Part shown: positions 37,001 through 45,561 of the stretch, one piece after another | Layout of the letters: each line of letters starts with the position of its first letter | Position numbering within the stretch: position 1 is the first letter of the stretch | Assembly: GCA_024711125.1 (NCBI GenBank) | Contig: JANJTM010000034.1 | Location: 61,603 to 125,602, forward strand | Length of the DNA: 64,000 bases | From: Rhodothermales bacterium | Lineage (GTDB): Bacteria > Bacteroidota > Rhodothermia > Rhodothermales > UBA10348 | Direction of reading: 5' to 3' | Notes under the pieces: model-generated | Databases searched by the model: none | The model's input: the letters and a program-made list of their open reading frames with translations, nothing else | What the model was told of the DNA's origin: nothing | Made by a program: the position numbers and the translations under genes

Positions 37001-40000
37001 ATCGTCGGCGGCGGTGTCAGCCAGAGTCCCTCCGCCCTGAAGACGATCATTCGGGGCAACTTTTTCGGTACCAACGCGGCGGGAACGGCCAGGGTCGGAT
37101 CCGGTGCGACGGCTGCCAATATTGCGATCGGTTCCAACCAGGCCCGGGAGACCGAGGTGCTGGACAACCTGATCGCCAACGCGAACTGGTACGCCATCGA
37201 GAGCACGATGGCCAATTGCTGTTTCGGAGACGCCAACTGGACGATCGAAGGTAACCGGATCGGGACCGACGTTTCGGGCACCTTGAACCTCGGAAACAGC
37301 GCCGGGATCTTCATCCAGAAGGGCGCCAACGGAAGCGTCATTCGCTCCAACGTCATTGCCAACAACCCGGGCTTCGGGGTTCGCGTTTCGGGCGGCGACG
37401 GCGAGTATTCGCCCAAGTTCATCGCCATCCGAGGCAACAGCTTTTTCGACAATGGGCAGAACGGCATCGTCTTCGGGACCAGCACGGTCAACGGACCCGC
37501 AAACGAGGGCATCGTAGCCCCGACCCTCGTTTCGGCGGAAGTGGTCGGAAACGGCAGCCTGGTCCTTACCGTCACGGCCGATGCCGGGACGATCGAGTTC
37601 TTCGAGGCCGACGGATCCGGCGCCGAAGGGAGGGTCCAGCTGGGCACGCCGGTAATCCACCTGGGAGGAACGGCGGCCTATCCGGTCGGAAATGCGGCTG
37701 CGCTCGACGTCCTCATCGGCGACAGAATCGTCGCGACACGTACCGACGCTTCGCACAATACTTCGATGTTTTCGGCGAATGCCACGGTCGTCGCCGGCTC
37801 GACCGAGATCGCGCGCTACCGCGCCAACGGCAATCTCGACGACGCGCTCGGCAACCATCCTGCAGAGTGGGGGAATTCGGCGCAGGGCATCAACGGCACC
37901 GCCGCCTACGCGGTCGGAGTGGATGGCAGCGCATTCTCGTTCGACGGGAACGGTGCCAACGGTAACACCACTGCCAGTTTCGTGTCCGTCCCGACGCTGG
38001 GCAACGTGACGCTCGGCGGCGACTCGTTCACGTTCGCGGCGTGGGTGAATCCGACCGCTTGCCCGAGCGGCGAGTGCCAGATCGCGTCCACGTCGAAGCA
38101 CAACGTGGACTTCGGCTGGGAGCTCCGCATGAACGGAGGGGGCAGTCTCGACTTCACGTGGGTGGATTCGGGCCTCGCTCAGCGGTATGTCAGCTCGAGC
38201 CTGCCGCTGGGCCGGTGGTCGCACGTGGCCGTGTCCTGGGATGCGCTCACGAACCTTCCGAGCCTGTACGTAGACGGCGTGTTTGTCGGTTCGGCAGGGG
38301 TTCCGGCCAATCCGATGCTCACCGACGTTTCCGGTAAACTCGTGATCGGCGAGAACAACGACTGGTTGGTCCCCTCCCAGACGTGGGGGCCCTTCCAGGG
38401 ACTGATCGACGAGGTGCGGGTCTTCTCGGCGGCACTCGACGGTGCCGACATCGCGGCGATCTTCGCCGAGTTCACCCCGCCGGCCGATCCGCTCGTCGTG
38501 ACGAACACGGCTGACAGCGGGGTCGGAAGCCTGCGCGGCGCGATCGAACACGCCAACGCGACTCCGGGCTTCGACACCATTTCCTTCGCGATTCCGGGTG
38601 CCGGGCCGCACGTCATCGCCCCCGCCACCCCGCTTCCGCTCATCGAGGATCCCGTCGAGATCGATGGACTCTCGCAGTCGGGAGCGACGTGCGGGCCGGA
38701 CGTCACGGGGCACGACCTGCAGGTGGTGCTGCGCGGTGATCTCGGAGCGGCCGGGGCCAGCGGGAACGGCGTGCACATCTTCGGAAACGGATCCGGTTCA
38801 ATCGTCCAGGGCCTGGTGATCCAGGGCTTCCCGGGCTCCGGCGTCGCCGTGGAGTGGGCCGAGCGGGTTTCGGTCCGATGCAACTTCATCGGCACCACGG
38901 CCGACGGATCGGCCCCGTACGACAACGGGGAGTGGGCGGTCGTCCTGCGGTTCGGCACGGGATCGGGCGCGGACCGCAACGTGATCGGAGGTCCGTCGAC
39001 CTCCGATGCCAACCTGCTGGGCTCGGTCCGGCTCGGCCACGTGGTCAGCCTGAATGAATCGGCCATCGTGCAGAACAACCGGGTCGGCGTCTCACCGTCC
39101 GGGGCTTCGCTCCTGTCGACCGAGCCCGGCGTCACCACGTACACGGGCGTCAACGTAGGCGATGCCGCGTCCGGCTCCACGATCTCGGACAACGAGATCG
39201 GCGGTGGGTTCGTCTACGGCATCGAGTTCCAGGGGGGCAACGGGGTCACCGTCTCCGGTAACCGGATCGGCATCGGTCCGGGAGGCGAGGACTGGGGCAA
39301 CGGAATCGGCATCTGGCTGCAGAAGGGCTCGTCGGACAACATCCTCGGTCCCGACAACGTGATCGCGTACAACGGGATCGGCATCGCGATGGGCAAGGGG
39401 GACGGAGGCCTGTTTCCCGGTACCCCGCTCGACGCATTCCCGGTACGCAACCGCATCACCGACAACTCGATCTTCGCGAACGACCAGGCCGGGATCGACC
39501 TGGCCACCGGGAACTACGCGGATGGCCTGCGCAACACCGACGACGCGGGTGACGCGGACGTCGGGGCGAACGACCTCCAGAACGCGCCGGTAGGCCTCTC
39601 CGTGGATCGCCAGGCCACCGGTCCGGCCGTCGCGACGTTCACCGTGGACACCCCCCTCGCCGGCGGGGCGACGGTCGAACTGTTCAAGGCGGACGCTTCG
39701 GGAACGCAGGGGCTGACGCTCCTGGGCACGCTCGTCCTTCCCGACATGACGAACGCGGCAAGCCAGGTCCACGCGGTGGAGTTCGACGGTTCGAGCCTGG
39801 GCCTCGCGGACCGCGTGGTGGCGACGATCACCAACGCGGCCGGCAGCACGTCCGAATTCTCGCTTCCGGGCACGGTCGAGGCGTCCTTCGAGGTGCCGGC
39901 CGGGTTCGTGTACGGGACGACCGTGTCCAACCTCACGGCGCCGCCGACGTTCGTGGGCATCGGTCGTGCGGACTATCTCGGCCTGCCCATGTCGGTCATC

Positions 40001-43000
40001 GAGGGCGGGCAGCTCCTGTATCGCTACGCGGCCGATGGAAACTCCGGCTCGCGATCGATCGTCGCGTTCGCCGCGGACTACTCTTCAGCCACGTCGGCGC
40101 TCTTCTGGGGCGGGTACGACTGGGTGGTCGGAACCACGTTCACGCCGGGGATCCTGCAGTATTCCAGTTCAGGCGGCTCGATACGGCACCGGATGATGGA
40201 GGGGGGCTACACCTTCATTGCCGTCGGACCGGACGGGTGCATGTATCAGGGCATCTCCGGAACGCTCCGCAGAATGTGCCTGAACGGAGGCCCCAACGCC
40301 ACGTTTGACCCCAATTCGGGGTCGAACAACACCGTCGCCACGATTCTCAGTGGGGGCTTCGAGACGGGCGGACTCGCCTGGGACTCTGCGGGCAACCTCT
40401 ACGTGTCCATTCCTGCCGAAGGCAAGGTCGTCCGGGTGCCGGCGGGCGGCGGCGGATCGATTTCCAGCTTCCCCGCCGTGGCAACGGGCCTGTCCTCGCC
40501 GCGCACGATCGCCCTGTCCGAAGACGACCAGCTGTTCGTGGCCACGGCGACCGGGATCGTGTTCGGCCCGGTCGGAGCTCCGCTGCAGCCGTTCGCGCAG
40601 GTGCCCAACGCGTCGATCGCGATGGCCCCCTTGAGCCAGCTGCTGGTCGGAGATCCGGCCTCCGGAAAGGTGCACCGTTTCGTCATCCCGGTAACGCAGG
40701 AAGCCGACGCGCCGCTGCGGTTCTACCTCACGACCGAACTGCGCGACATGATGCCGGGTGTCGAGGGCGCGGTCACGGGCGCTTTCGCGGCGTGGACCGG
40801 GATTCCGACGGCCGACGCCGCCGGCCGCATGGAGTACGGAGGCATCAGCCCGTATCCGGCCGGCGAGCCGTCGATCACGGACTACCGGAACGAGATCCAC
40901 CTGGGCGGGCTTCCGCTCGGGCCGTCCACGCTCGCCGTGGCTTCGAAGCTCATCAAGTTGGGCGCCACGCCCGAGGATAGCCGCATCGTCACGGCCGACG
41001 TCGTGTTCAACGAGCGGTTCGCCCCCGCCGGCGACGCCAAGGACAAGTTCGTGATCGGTGTCAGCACGACGGACCACGACATCCAGGGCATCCTGACGCA
41101 CGAGCTGGGTCACGCCGCGCTGGGCCTCATCCATTCGCTCGATCCGACCGCGACCATGTTCTTCGTGCTGCCCAAGGACGCGCGAGACCTCAAGGTCGAC
41201 GACGAAGCCCAGGCAAGCGTTCTCGCCCCTTCGGGCAGCGGGGAAGGGGCCTTCGGAACGATCACCGGAAGCGTCGTGAGCGGCAACCCGACGACGGCCG
41301 GCATGCCGGTGGCCGCCGCCGGTGTGCTCGCTACCAACCTCGCGACCAACGAGAGCCTGCACGCCTACACGGATCGGAACGGCGACTTCTCCATCCGATT
41401 CGTTCCGCCCGGACAGTACCGGTTGGGCGTGTTCGCGCTCGACGGAAGCGTGTTCTCGCTCAAGTGGCCGCTCACGCCGGGCCGCGTGAGCCGTCACCTC
41501 CAGACGATTGCCAACGAACTGGACTTCCTCGAGGAGTACTGGAACGGAACGAACGAGAGCGCGAACGACGTGCGCACCGAGGTGACCGAGGTAAGCGTGA
41601 CCGCCGGCGCGGTCTCCGGCGGGATCGACTTCGTGACGAATCTCGATACCGTTCCGCCGCGCGTGACCTCCATGATCCCGGCCAACCAGGAGATCGAGGT
41701 GTTCGTCAAGCCCGTCATCACGGTGCAGTTCAGCGAGGGCGTGCGGGCCGGCAGCTTCGCGGCCACGCTGCGGTGCGTTTCGTGCGGAACGCCGGCGGAG
41801 CCGCTCGCCCTCACGCTCGACCAGGATCTCGGGCGGCTGGCGGTGGCCATGCCGACCCTCGCACCGCTCTCCATCTACGAAGTCTCGGTCAACGGAGCGA
41901 CCGACCGGCAGGGTAACGTGCAGACCGTGGCCTTCACGTCGCGATTCACGACGAGGAACGCGGATACGACGGCTCCGACCGTCGAGTCGGTGACCCCCGG
42001 GTCGAACGATGCTCCGGGCATTTCCCAGCCGGTGATCGTGACGTTCTCGGAACCGATGGACGGCTCGACCCTCGGAACCGGGAATTTCGAGGTGCGGTCC
42101 GGATCGGTTACGGGCCCCGTGGTTCCGGGCAGGCTCTACAGCACGGCCTCCACGGTACTGGCGTTCGAGCCGGCGATGCCCTGGAGCCAGGGCACGGACT
42201 ACACGATCGTGCTCAAGCCCGGACTCACCGACCTGGGCGGGAACCCCGTTTCGACGTCCGACCTCACGTACTCGTTTTCCACGCCGGTCGACCTCGCGCC
42301 GACGATAGCGGGATATGGTCCGGTGGGAGGCACGTATTCGGGAGAAACGTTCGTTTACGTGGACTTCAGCGAGCCCGTCGTGCTGGGCACCGCCGGTCCG
42401 TTCAGCCTCGAAGGGGGATCGGTGCCGGGCACGACCGAACTCGCGAACGGCGGCACGCGGGTGGTCTTCACGCCGCTGACCACGCTGGCCGCGGGCTCCT
42501 ACGGGGTGTCCTTCGACACGACGGGTATCGTGGATGCCAGCGGAAACCCGGCGCCGGCCCCCTCCCCATGGTCGTTCCAGGTTGCGGGAGAGGCCGAGGC
42601 GCTGCTCGCGCTTTCCCCGCACACGGCCGCCGTCGGATCGCTGGTCACGCTCGACGTCGCCGGGTTCATCCCCGTCGTCGGCGAAACCGTGACGTTCGCG
42701 GGCGGCGCAACGGCCCCGGCGATCAGGGTGTCGGGCTCCTCGCTGGCGTTCGAAGTGCCGGAAGGCGCGCAGACCGGCACCGTGAGCCTGCGTTCGCTGT
42801 CCGGACCGGTCTTCACGCTGTACGTGCCGGATGCGTACGTCGAGCCCGCCGTGCGCATCGCGACGACCGATTCCGGTCCGCGCGATGTCGAGGCCAGCCC
42901 GGACGGCACGCTGGCGGTGGCGGTGAACACGGGCAGCAACTCGGTGTCCGTCATCGACATCGCGACGGGCGCGTCGACGTCGATCCCGGTGGAGAAGAGC

Positions 43001-45211
43001 CCGCTGCGGGTGGCCATCACGCCCGACGGAACGCGGGCCTACGTGACGAACTTCGAGTCGCATTCCGTCTCGGTCATCGACCTGACCACGCGCACGGTCG
43101 TCCAGACCATCCCGGTCGGCTACAATCCGTACGGGATCGACATTGCGCCCGACGGGTCGTTGGTCTACGTCGCCGAGTACACGAGCCGGTCGGTGTCGAT
43201 CATCGACGCGATTCCGACCAGCGGTACGTACAACCTCGCGATCCGCACGATCGACACGTCGTCCAGCACACGCGAGGCGGCGACCGATCCCGACGGCGGC
43301 ACCACGCGCCTCATCACGGAGGGCGGAACCCGCGAGGCCGCCGACGCACCGGACGGCGCGAACGCCAAGCTCGCCAGCGAGAGCAATCCCCGCGACGTCG
43401 AGGCGAACCCCGACGGCTCGGGCATCTGGATCGGTACGAACTACGGCATCCTCGCCGTCGAGGTCGACCTGGACAAGGACCAGGCCGACTGGGCGGTGAA
43501 GATCCTGGTCAGCGAATCCACCATCCGCGAGAACAGCCTGAGCCCCGACGGCGGCATCACCCGCCTTGCGAGCGAAGGCACGGTGCGCGACGCGTCGGGT
43601 GATCCGGAGGGCGGAACGACCATCGCGGCCAAGGAAGGCTCGGTGCGTGACCTCGAGACCAACCCCGACGGCACGTTCCTCTTCATCACGACGGCCACCG
43701 GCCAGCTGCTCGTCCACGCGGTGCCCGAAAGCCCGTACGACGCCGACTCGCCGTACGAAGCCATCACGAAGCTGGGTTCCGAATCGAATACGCGCGAATC
43801 GGCCGTGTCGCCGGACGGAACGCTGGTGTACGTGACCAACTACTCGACGGGCACGGTGTCGATCTACAGCTTCGGCGCGGGGCTCGCGACGTCGGGTTCG
43901 GATTACGTATCGGGCGCCAGTTACGGCCTCGTGCTGCTCGACGTCGTCAAGGTCGGGGCGCAGACCGAAGGCATCGCGTACTCGGCGGCCGGCAACTTTG
44001 CGGTCGTCGCGAACGCCGGGTCTTCCGACGTGTCCTTCCTGACGTTCGAGGGTACGCCGCCCCCGCCGGATGGCGTGGTGGACGAAGAGGAGCCGCCGCC
44101 GCCGATGCCGGATGCCGACGGGGACGGGGTCACCGACTTCGAGGATCCGTTCCCGCTCGACGCCGACGATGTCAATATCGATGTCGACGAAACGTCGGTC
44201 AGCGACCGACGCGAACTCGTGCCGGATCGGATCGAGGCCGCACTGGTCGAAGCCGGCGGATCCGTTCCCCCCGTGGCGCGCGCGGTGGGCGACGCGCCTG
44301 TCCTGAACGATCATGGGGACGACGATGAGGCTTGCAGCACAGGCGCGACAGCGAGCGACCACGGCCGCGGCCGTGGCGATCGGGATGACGACGACCGGGA
44401 CGAATCGTGCGATTTCACCGACGAGATCATCGAGCAGCTGCTGCGGGCCCGGCAGTTCGCGATCTCCACGAACGAAACGCGAAACTGGGACAACGCCCTG
44501 CATCCATCGTCGAAGCACGGTCACAAGGTCTTCGACAACGACAAGAAGGTCGCGGCCAGCCTTTCGAAGGTGATCGCCATGGGGGGCGACGACTCGGGTA
44601 CGGTGACCGGTATCCTGGACGACGTGGTCGAGATGGACTTCGAGATTCTCGAAGGGCTGCTCGGCACGCGCACGTCGGGCGGTCCGTGGACCGGAGGCGA
44701 ACTCACGTGCGCCACGGCCCGCCCGTCTTCGAAGAAGAAGACCTGCGAGAAGGAACTCGCCGACGCCCGCAAGGAGTTCGTCAAGGCATACGACGAGCTG
44801 GCCGACGGGGACGTCGAGAAGGCGATCGACCGGCTCAAGAAGGCGTGGGAGCAGGCAGGAAAAGCTGCGAAGATTGCCGGCCGGGCGGGTGAGTTGGTCG
44901 AACTCGAGCTGGCCGGACTTGCCGACGACCTCGCCGACGGGCTTCCGACCGAGTACGCACTGGACGTCAACTACCCGAACCCGTTCAACCCGGAGACCAC
45001 CATCGGCTTCGCCCTGCCCGAATCGGGCGACGTGCGGCTCGAGGTGTTCGACGTGCTCGGGCGCCGGGTGCGTCTCCTCGCCGAGGGCCCGATGAACGCC
45101 GGCTGGCACCGGGTGACGTTCCGGGCCGACGACTTGCCGAGCGGGGTCTACCTCTACCGCATACAGGCCGGCACTTTTACGAAGGTGCGGCAGATGGTGC
45201 TCGTGAAGTAA
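34010..45211 (+). CDS. Giant multidomain secreted surface protein (3733 residues)
   Basis: Signal peptide 1-24. FG-GAP/VCBS-type Ca-binding repeats fill about 40-365 (DLDGDTDLDLVYMG, DFDGDGWMDFVTAN). Three right-handed beta-helix blocks open with CSLREA-like SGxGxLRxAIxxANA motifs near 380, 835 and 1500, with a LamG domain between the second and third (about 1265-1490). An NHL-like segment (1960-2230) precedes a matrixin-like zinc motif at H2364-E2365-H2368...H2375 with a likely Met-turn at M2383. Then come a CarboxypepD-reg-like domain (2414-2497), three SbsA-type Ig domains (2547-2858) and a YVTN propeller with 20-residue repeats (2948-3350). A TSP3-like Ca segment, a charged helical region and a sorting domain (NYPNPFNPETT, LGRRVRLL) end it. 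Probably an adhesin/protease. Confidence 0.9.
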   Translation: MTRSSRLLSLAVLLAGFVVPASAQTFVVQPQFSGNLTYGMHLADLDGDTDLDLVYMGLDGPNVVFKNNGAGVLTQHQAIPNTLAGVDAATADFDRDGDLDVVFANGFFNNENCGVRCDANTLFLNNGSGTFAAVADWTDGEAGGTQEIAVADFDGDGWMDFVTANWQFNGGTGSAVWLNNGTNPGTFAGFTRLELPSGPHSARAVAVGDFNGDATPDIVMSFGQLFLSNGPASWTYSSLGFTAVEVLAGNVDGVDRDDIVVPGNWAQHHVRLNNGSGSFAAQPAFGSSSPLFKGRLVDISGEGNLDLVVAADGGGTRVYVGDGSGGFTASTVSSHGGNRDVVAGDLNGDGRVDFASTFNSTFGGEVWLNSGRNVFTVTSPADSGPGTLRQAILNANATPNLPLIDRIEFVLTSSVIAPLSALPVITEPLFIDGLTQPGSTCGATPANRVLPIGLDGSAAGSGAGIQFALSGGEASVRGLLIYNFPGSGIEVSGATSGTIACNAVGTNAAMNAGLANGSGITLWNSSNVVVGGGAAGQGNVVSGNTSHGIASLGSGAGNALYGNYVGLAADGTTVLPNGVVAVALHDAGTIVGGPTAGQRNYIVGGSLFGIEISGSGHVILGNHIGADVNGNAPAGAGQARGINVGTASDVTIGGESAGEGNLIAYNSGRAIRMNDDPAATGNRVIGNEMRDNGSLGFDIGEDGLTANDPGDADTGGNNRQNFPDVTLAHIDGGDLTVNLTQNSTNGGGAGSSTYPITVHAYVADAAGFGGQRYLASAVIPAASAQAPVILNFGDAAALGVSLGTDLVLTATDAAGNTSEFSPVAPVVDPLVVTNTDDSGTGSLRSAILFANANPGTDTISFAIPGGGPHVIQILNSLPVITEAVLIDGYTQSGATPNTAAGFAPGNAVLMVRVECAVGCPGTTNAFFFTGHSGSTLRGVMTGSLTGAAVTFHSSSSGNTVAGNYFGTDGSAPLGNGSIQVSGSDNVVGGPNPADRNLIVGGGVSQSPSALKTIIRGNFFGTNAAGTARVGSGATAANIAIGSNQARETEVLDNLIANANWYAIESTMANCCFGDANWTIEGNRIGTDVSGTLNLGNSAGIFIQKGANGSVIRSNVIANNPGFGVRVSGGDGEYSPKFIAIRGNSFFDNGQNGIVFGTSTVNGPANEGIVAPTLVSAEVVGNGSLVLTVTADAGTIEFFEADGSGAEGRVQLGTPVIHLGGTAAYPVGNAAALDVLIGDRIVATRTDASHNTSMFSANATVVAGSTEIARYRANGNLDDALGNHPAEWGNSAQGINGTAAYAVGVDGSAFSFDGNGANGNTTASFVSVPTLGNVTLGGDSFTFAAWVNPTACPSGECQIASTSKHNVDFGWELRMNGGGSLDFTWVDSGLAQRYVSSSLPLGRWSHVAVSWDALTNLPSLYVDGVFVGSAGVPANPMLTDVSGKLVIGENNDWLVPSQTWGPFQGLIDEVRVFSAALDGADIAAIFAEFTPPADPLVVTNTADSGVGSLRGAIEHANATPGFDTISFAIPGAGPHVIAPATPLPLIEDPVEIDGLSQSGATCGPDVTGHDLQVVLRGDLGAAGASGNGVHIFGNGSGSIVQGLVIQGFPGSGVAVEWAERVSVRCNFIGTTADGSAPYDNGEWAVVLRFGTGSGADRNVIGGPSTSDANLLGSVRLGHVVSLNESAIVQNNRVGVSPSGASLLSTEPGVTTYTGVNVGDAASGSTISDNEIGGGFVYGIEFQGGNGVTVSGNRIGIGPGGEDWGNGIGIWLQKGSSDNILGPDNVIAYNGIGIAMGKGDGGLFPGTPLDAFPVRNRITDNSIFANDQAGIDLATGNYADGLRNTDDAGDADVGANDLQNAPVGLSVDRQATGPAVATFTVDTPLAGGATVELFKADASGTQGLTLLGTLVLPDMTNAASQVHAVEFDGSSLGLADRVVATITNAAGSTSEFSLPGTVEASFEVPAGFVYGTTVSNLTAPPTFVGIGRADYLGLPMSVIEGGQLLYRYAADGNSGSRSIVAFAADYSSATSALFWGGYDWVVGTTFTPGILQYSSSGGSIRHRMMEGGYTFIAVGPDGCMYQGISGTLRRMCLNGGPNATFDPNSGSNNTVATILSGGFETGGLAWDSAGNLYVSIPAEGKVVRVPAGGGGSISSFPAVATGLSSPRTIALSEDDQLFVATATGIVFGPVGAPLQPFAQVPNASIAMAPLSQLLVGDPASGKVHRFVIPVTQEADAPLRFYLTTELRDMMPGVEGAVTGAFAAWTGIPTADAAGRMEYGGISPYPAGEPSITDYRNEIHLGGLPLGPSTLAVASKLIKLGATPEDSRIVTADVVFNERFAPAGDAKDKFVIGVSTTDHDIQGILTHELGHAALGLIHSLDPTATMFFVLPKDARDLKVDDEAQASVLAPSGSGEGAFGTITGSVVSGNPTTAGMPVAAAGVLATNLATNESLHAYTDRNGDFSIRFVPPGQYRLGVFALDGSVFSLKWPLTPGRVSRHLQTIANELDFLEEYWNGTNESANDVRTEVTEVSVTAGAVSGGIDFVTNLDTVPPRVTSMIPANQEIEVFVKPVITVQFSEGVRAGSFAATLRCVSCGTPAEPLALTLDQDLGRLAVAMPTLAPLSIYEVSVNGATDRQGNVQTVAFTSRFTTRNADTTAPTVESVTPGSNDAPGISQPVIVTFSEPMDGSTLGTGNFEVRSGSVTGPVVPGRLYSTASTVLAFEPAMPWSQGTDYTIVLKPGLTDLGGNPVSTSDLTYSFSTPVDLAPTIAGYGPVGGTYSGETFVYVDFSEPVVLGTAGPFSLEGGSVPGTTELANGGTRVVFTPLTTLAAGSYGVSFDTTGIVDASGNPAPAPSPWSFQVAGEAEALLALSPHTAAVGSLVTLDVAGFIPVVGETVTFAGGATAPAIRVSGSSLAFEVPEGAQTGTVSLRSLSGPVFTLYVPDAYVEPAVRIATTDSGPRDVEASPDGTLAVAVNTGSNSVSVIDIATGASTSIPVEKSPLRVAITPDGTRAYVTNFESHSVSVIDLTTRTVVQTIPVGYNPYGIDIAPDGSLVYVAEYTSRSVSIIDAIPTSGTYNLAIRTIDTSSSTREAATDPDGGTTRLITEGGTREAADAPDGANAKLASESNPRDVEANPDGSGIWIGTNYGILAVEVDLDKDQADWAVKILVSESTIRENSLSPDGGITRLASEGTVRDASGDPEGGTTIAAKEGSVRDLETNPDGTFLFITTATGQLLVHAVPESPYDADSPYEAITKLGSESNTRESAVSPDGTLVYVTNYSTGTVSIYSFGAGLATSGSDYVSGASYGLVLLDVVKVGAQTEGIAYSAAGNFAVVANAGSSDVSFLTFEGTPPPPDGVVDEEEPPPPMPDADGDGVTDFEDPFPLDADDVNIDVDETSVSDRRELVPDRIEAALVEAGGSVPPVARAVGDAPVLNDHGDDDEACSTGATASDHGRGRGDRDDDDRDESCDFTDEIIEQLLRARQFAISTNETRNWDNALHPSSKHGHKVFDNDKKVAASLSKVIAMGGDDSGTVTGILDDVVEMDFEILEGLLGTRTSGGPWTGGELTCATARPSSKKKTCEKELADARKEFVKAYDELADGDVEKAIDRLKKAWEQAGKAAKIAGRAGELVELELAGLADDLADGLPTEYALDVNYPNPFNPETTIGFALPESGDVRLEVFDVLGRRVRLLAEGPMNAGWHRVTFRADDLPSGVYLYRIQAGTFTKVRQMVLVK

Positions 45212-45232
45212 GCGGCGCCGGCCAGAAACGAA

Positions 45233-45263
45233 GAGCCCCGGTTCCCTGGTGGAGCCGGGGCTC
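45233..45263 (+). terminator. Hairpin after the giant gene
   Basis: Arms gagccccgg (45233-45241) and ccggggctc (45255-45263) form a perfect 9-bp stem with a 13-nt loop, followed by gtttcgttt. It lies 21 bp past the stop. Only a broken T-tract, so a moderate terminator candidate. The remaining gap to 45561 holds the 107-bp repeat copy A and nothing else I can identify. Confidence 0.6.
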
Positions 45264-45350
45264 GTTTCGTTTGGAGCGCGTCGTAGGTCGGCTTCAGACC
45301 CGCGTCTTTCCGGCATCGGGGTCCCGGAATTGGAGAAACGGGCTCCGTTA

Positions 45351-45457
45351 CGACATATTCCCCCTGTTTTGAGGGTCAAAACGTCGACATACGGCCGATA
45401 GTCGATGTATTCGCCCGGATTTGGGGGCCAATACATCGCATCCGGGCTGAAATCCCA
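45351..45457 (+). repeat. Dispersed 107-bp double-hairpin repeat, copy A
   Basis: Two 36-nt hairpin modules (offsets 1-36 and 53-88) separated by a 16-nt spacer (acatacggccgatagt), then a tail ending gaaatccca. The second module is cgatgtatt...aatacatcg with a 9-bp outer stem. It is gaplessly alignable (82/107 identical by hand count) to copy B at 62825-62931. It is noticeably A/T-richer than its surroundings and sits between a convergent gene pair. Substitutions show no codon periodicity, so it is not coding. Confidence 0.8.
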
Positions 45458-45561
45458 CGTTCGCGCTTCGGACATAGGCTCGGGACCGTCGAAACCGGGC
45501 GGATGCCGGCTCCGGCGCGCGGAATGTCCGTACCGTTTGGTGAGGCCACCGACTCCCTGCC

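Noticed and set aside
35264..38776. A 1170-codon antisense frame over the beta-helix region
   Set aside because: Same reason: antisense of a recognisable coding region and no domain-like product.
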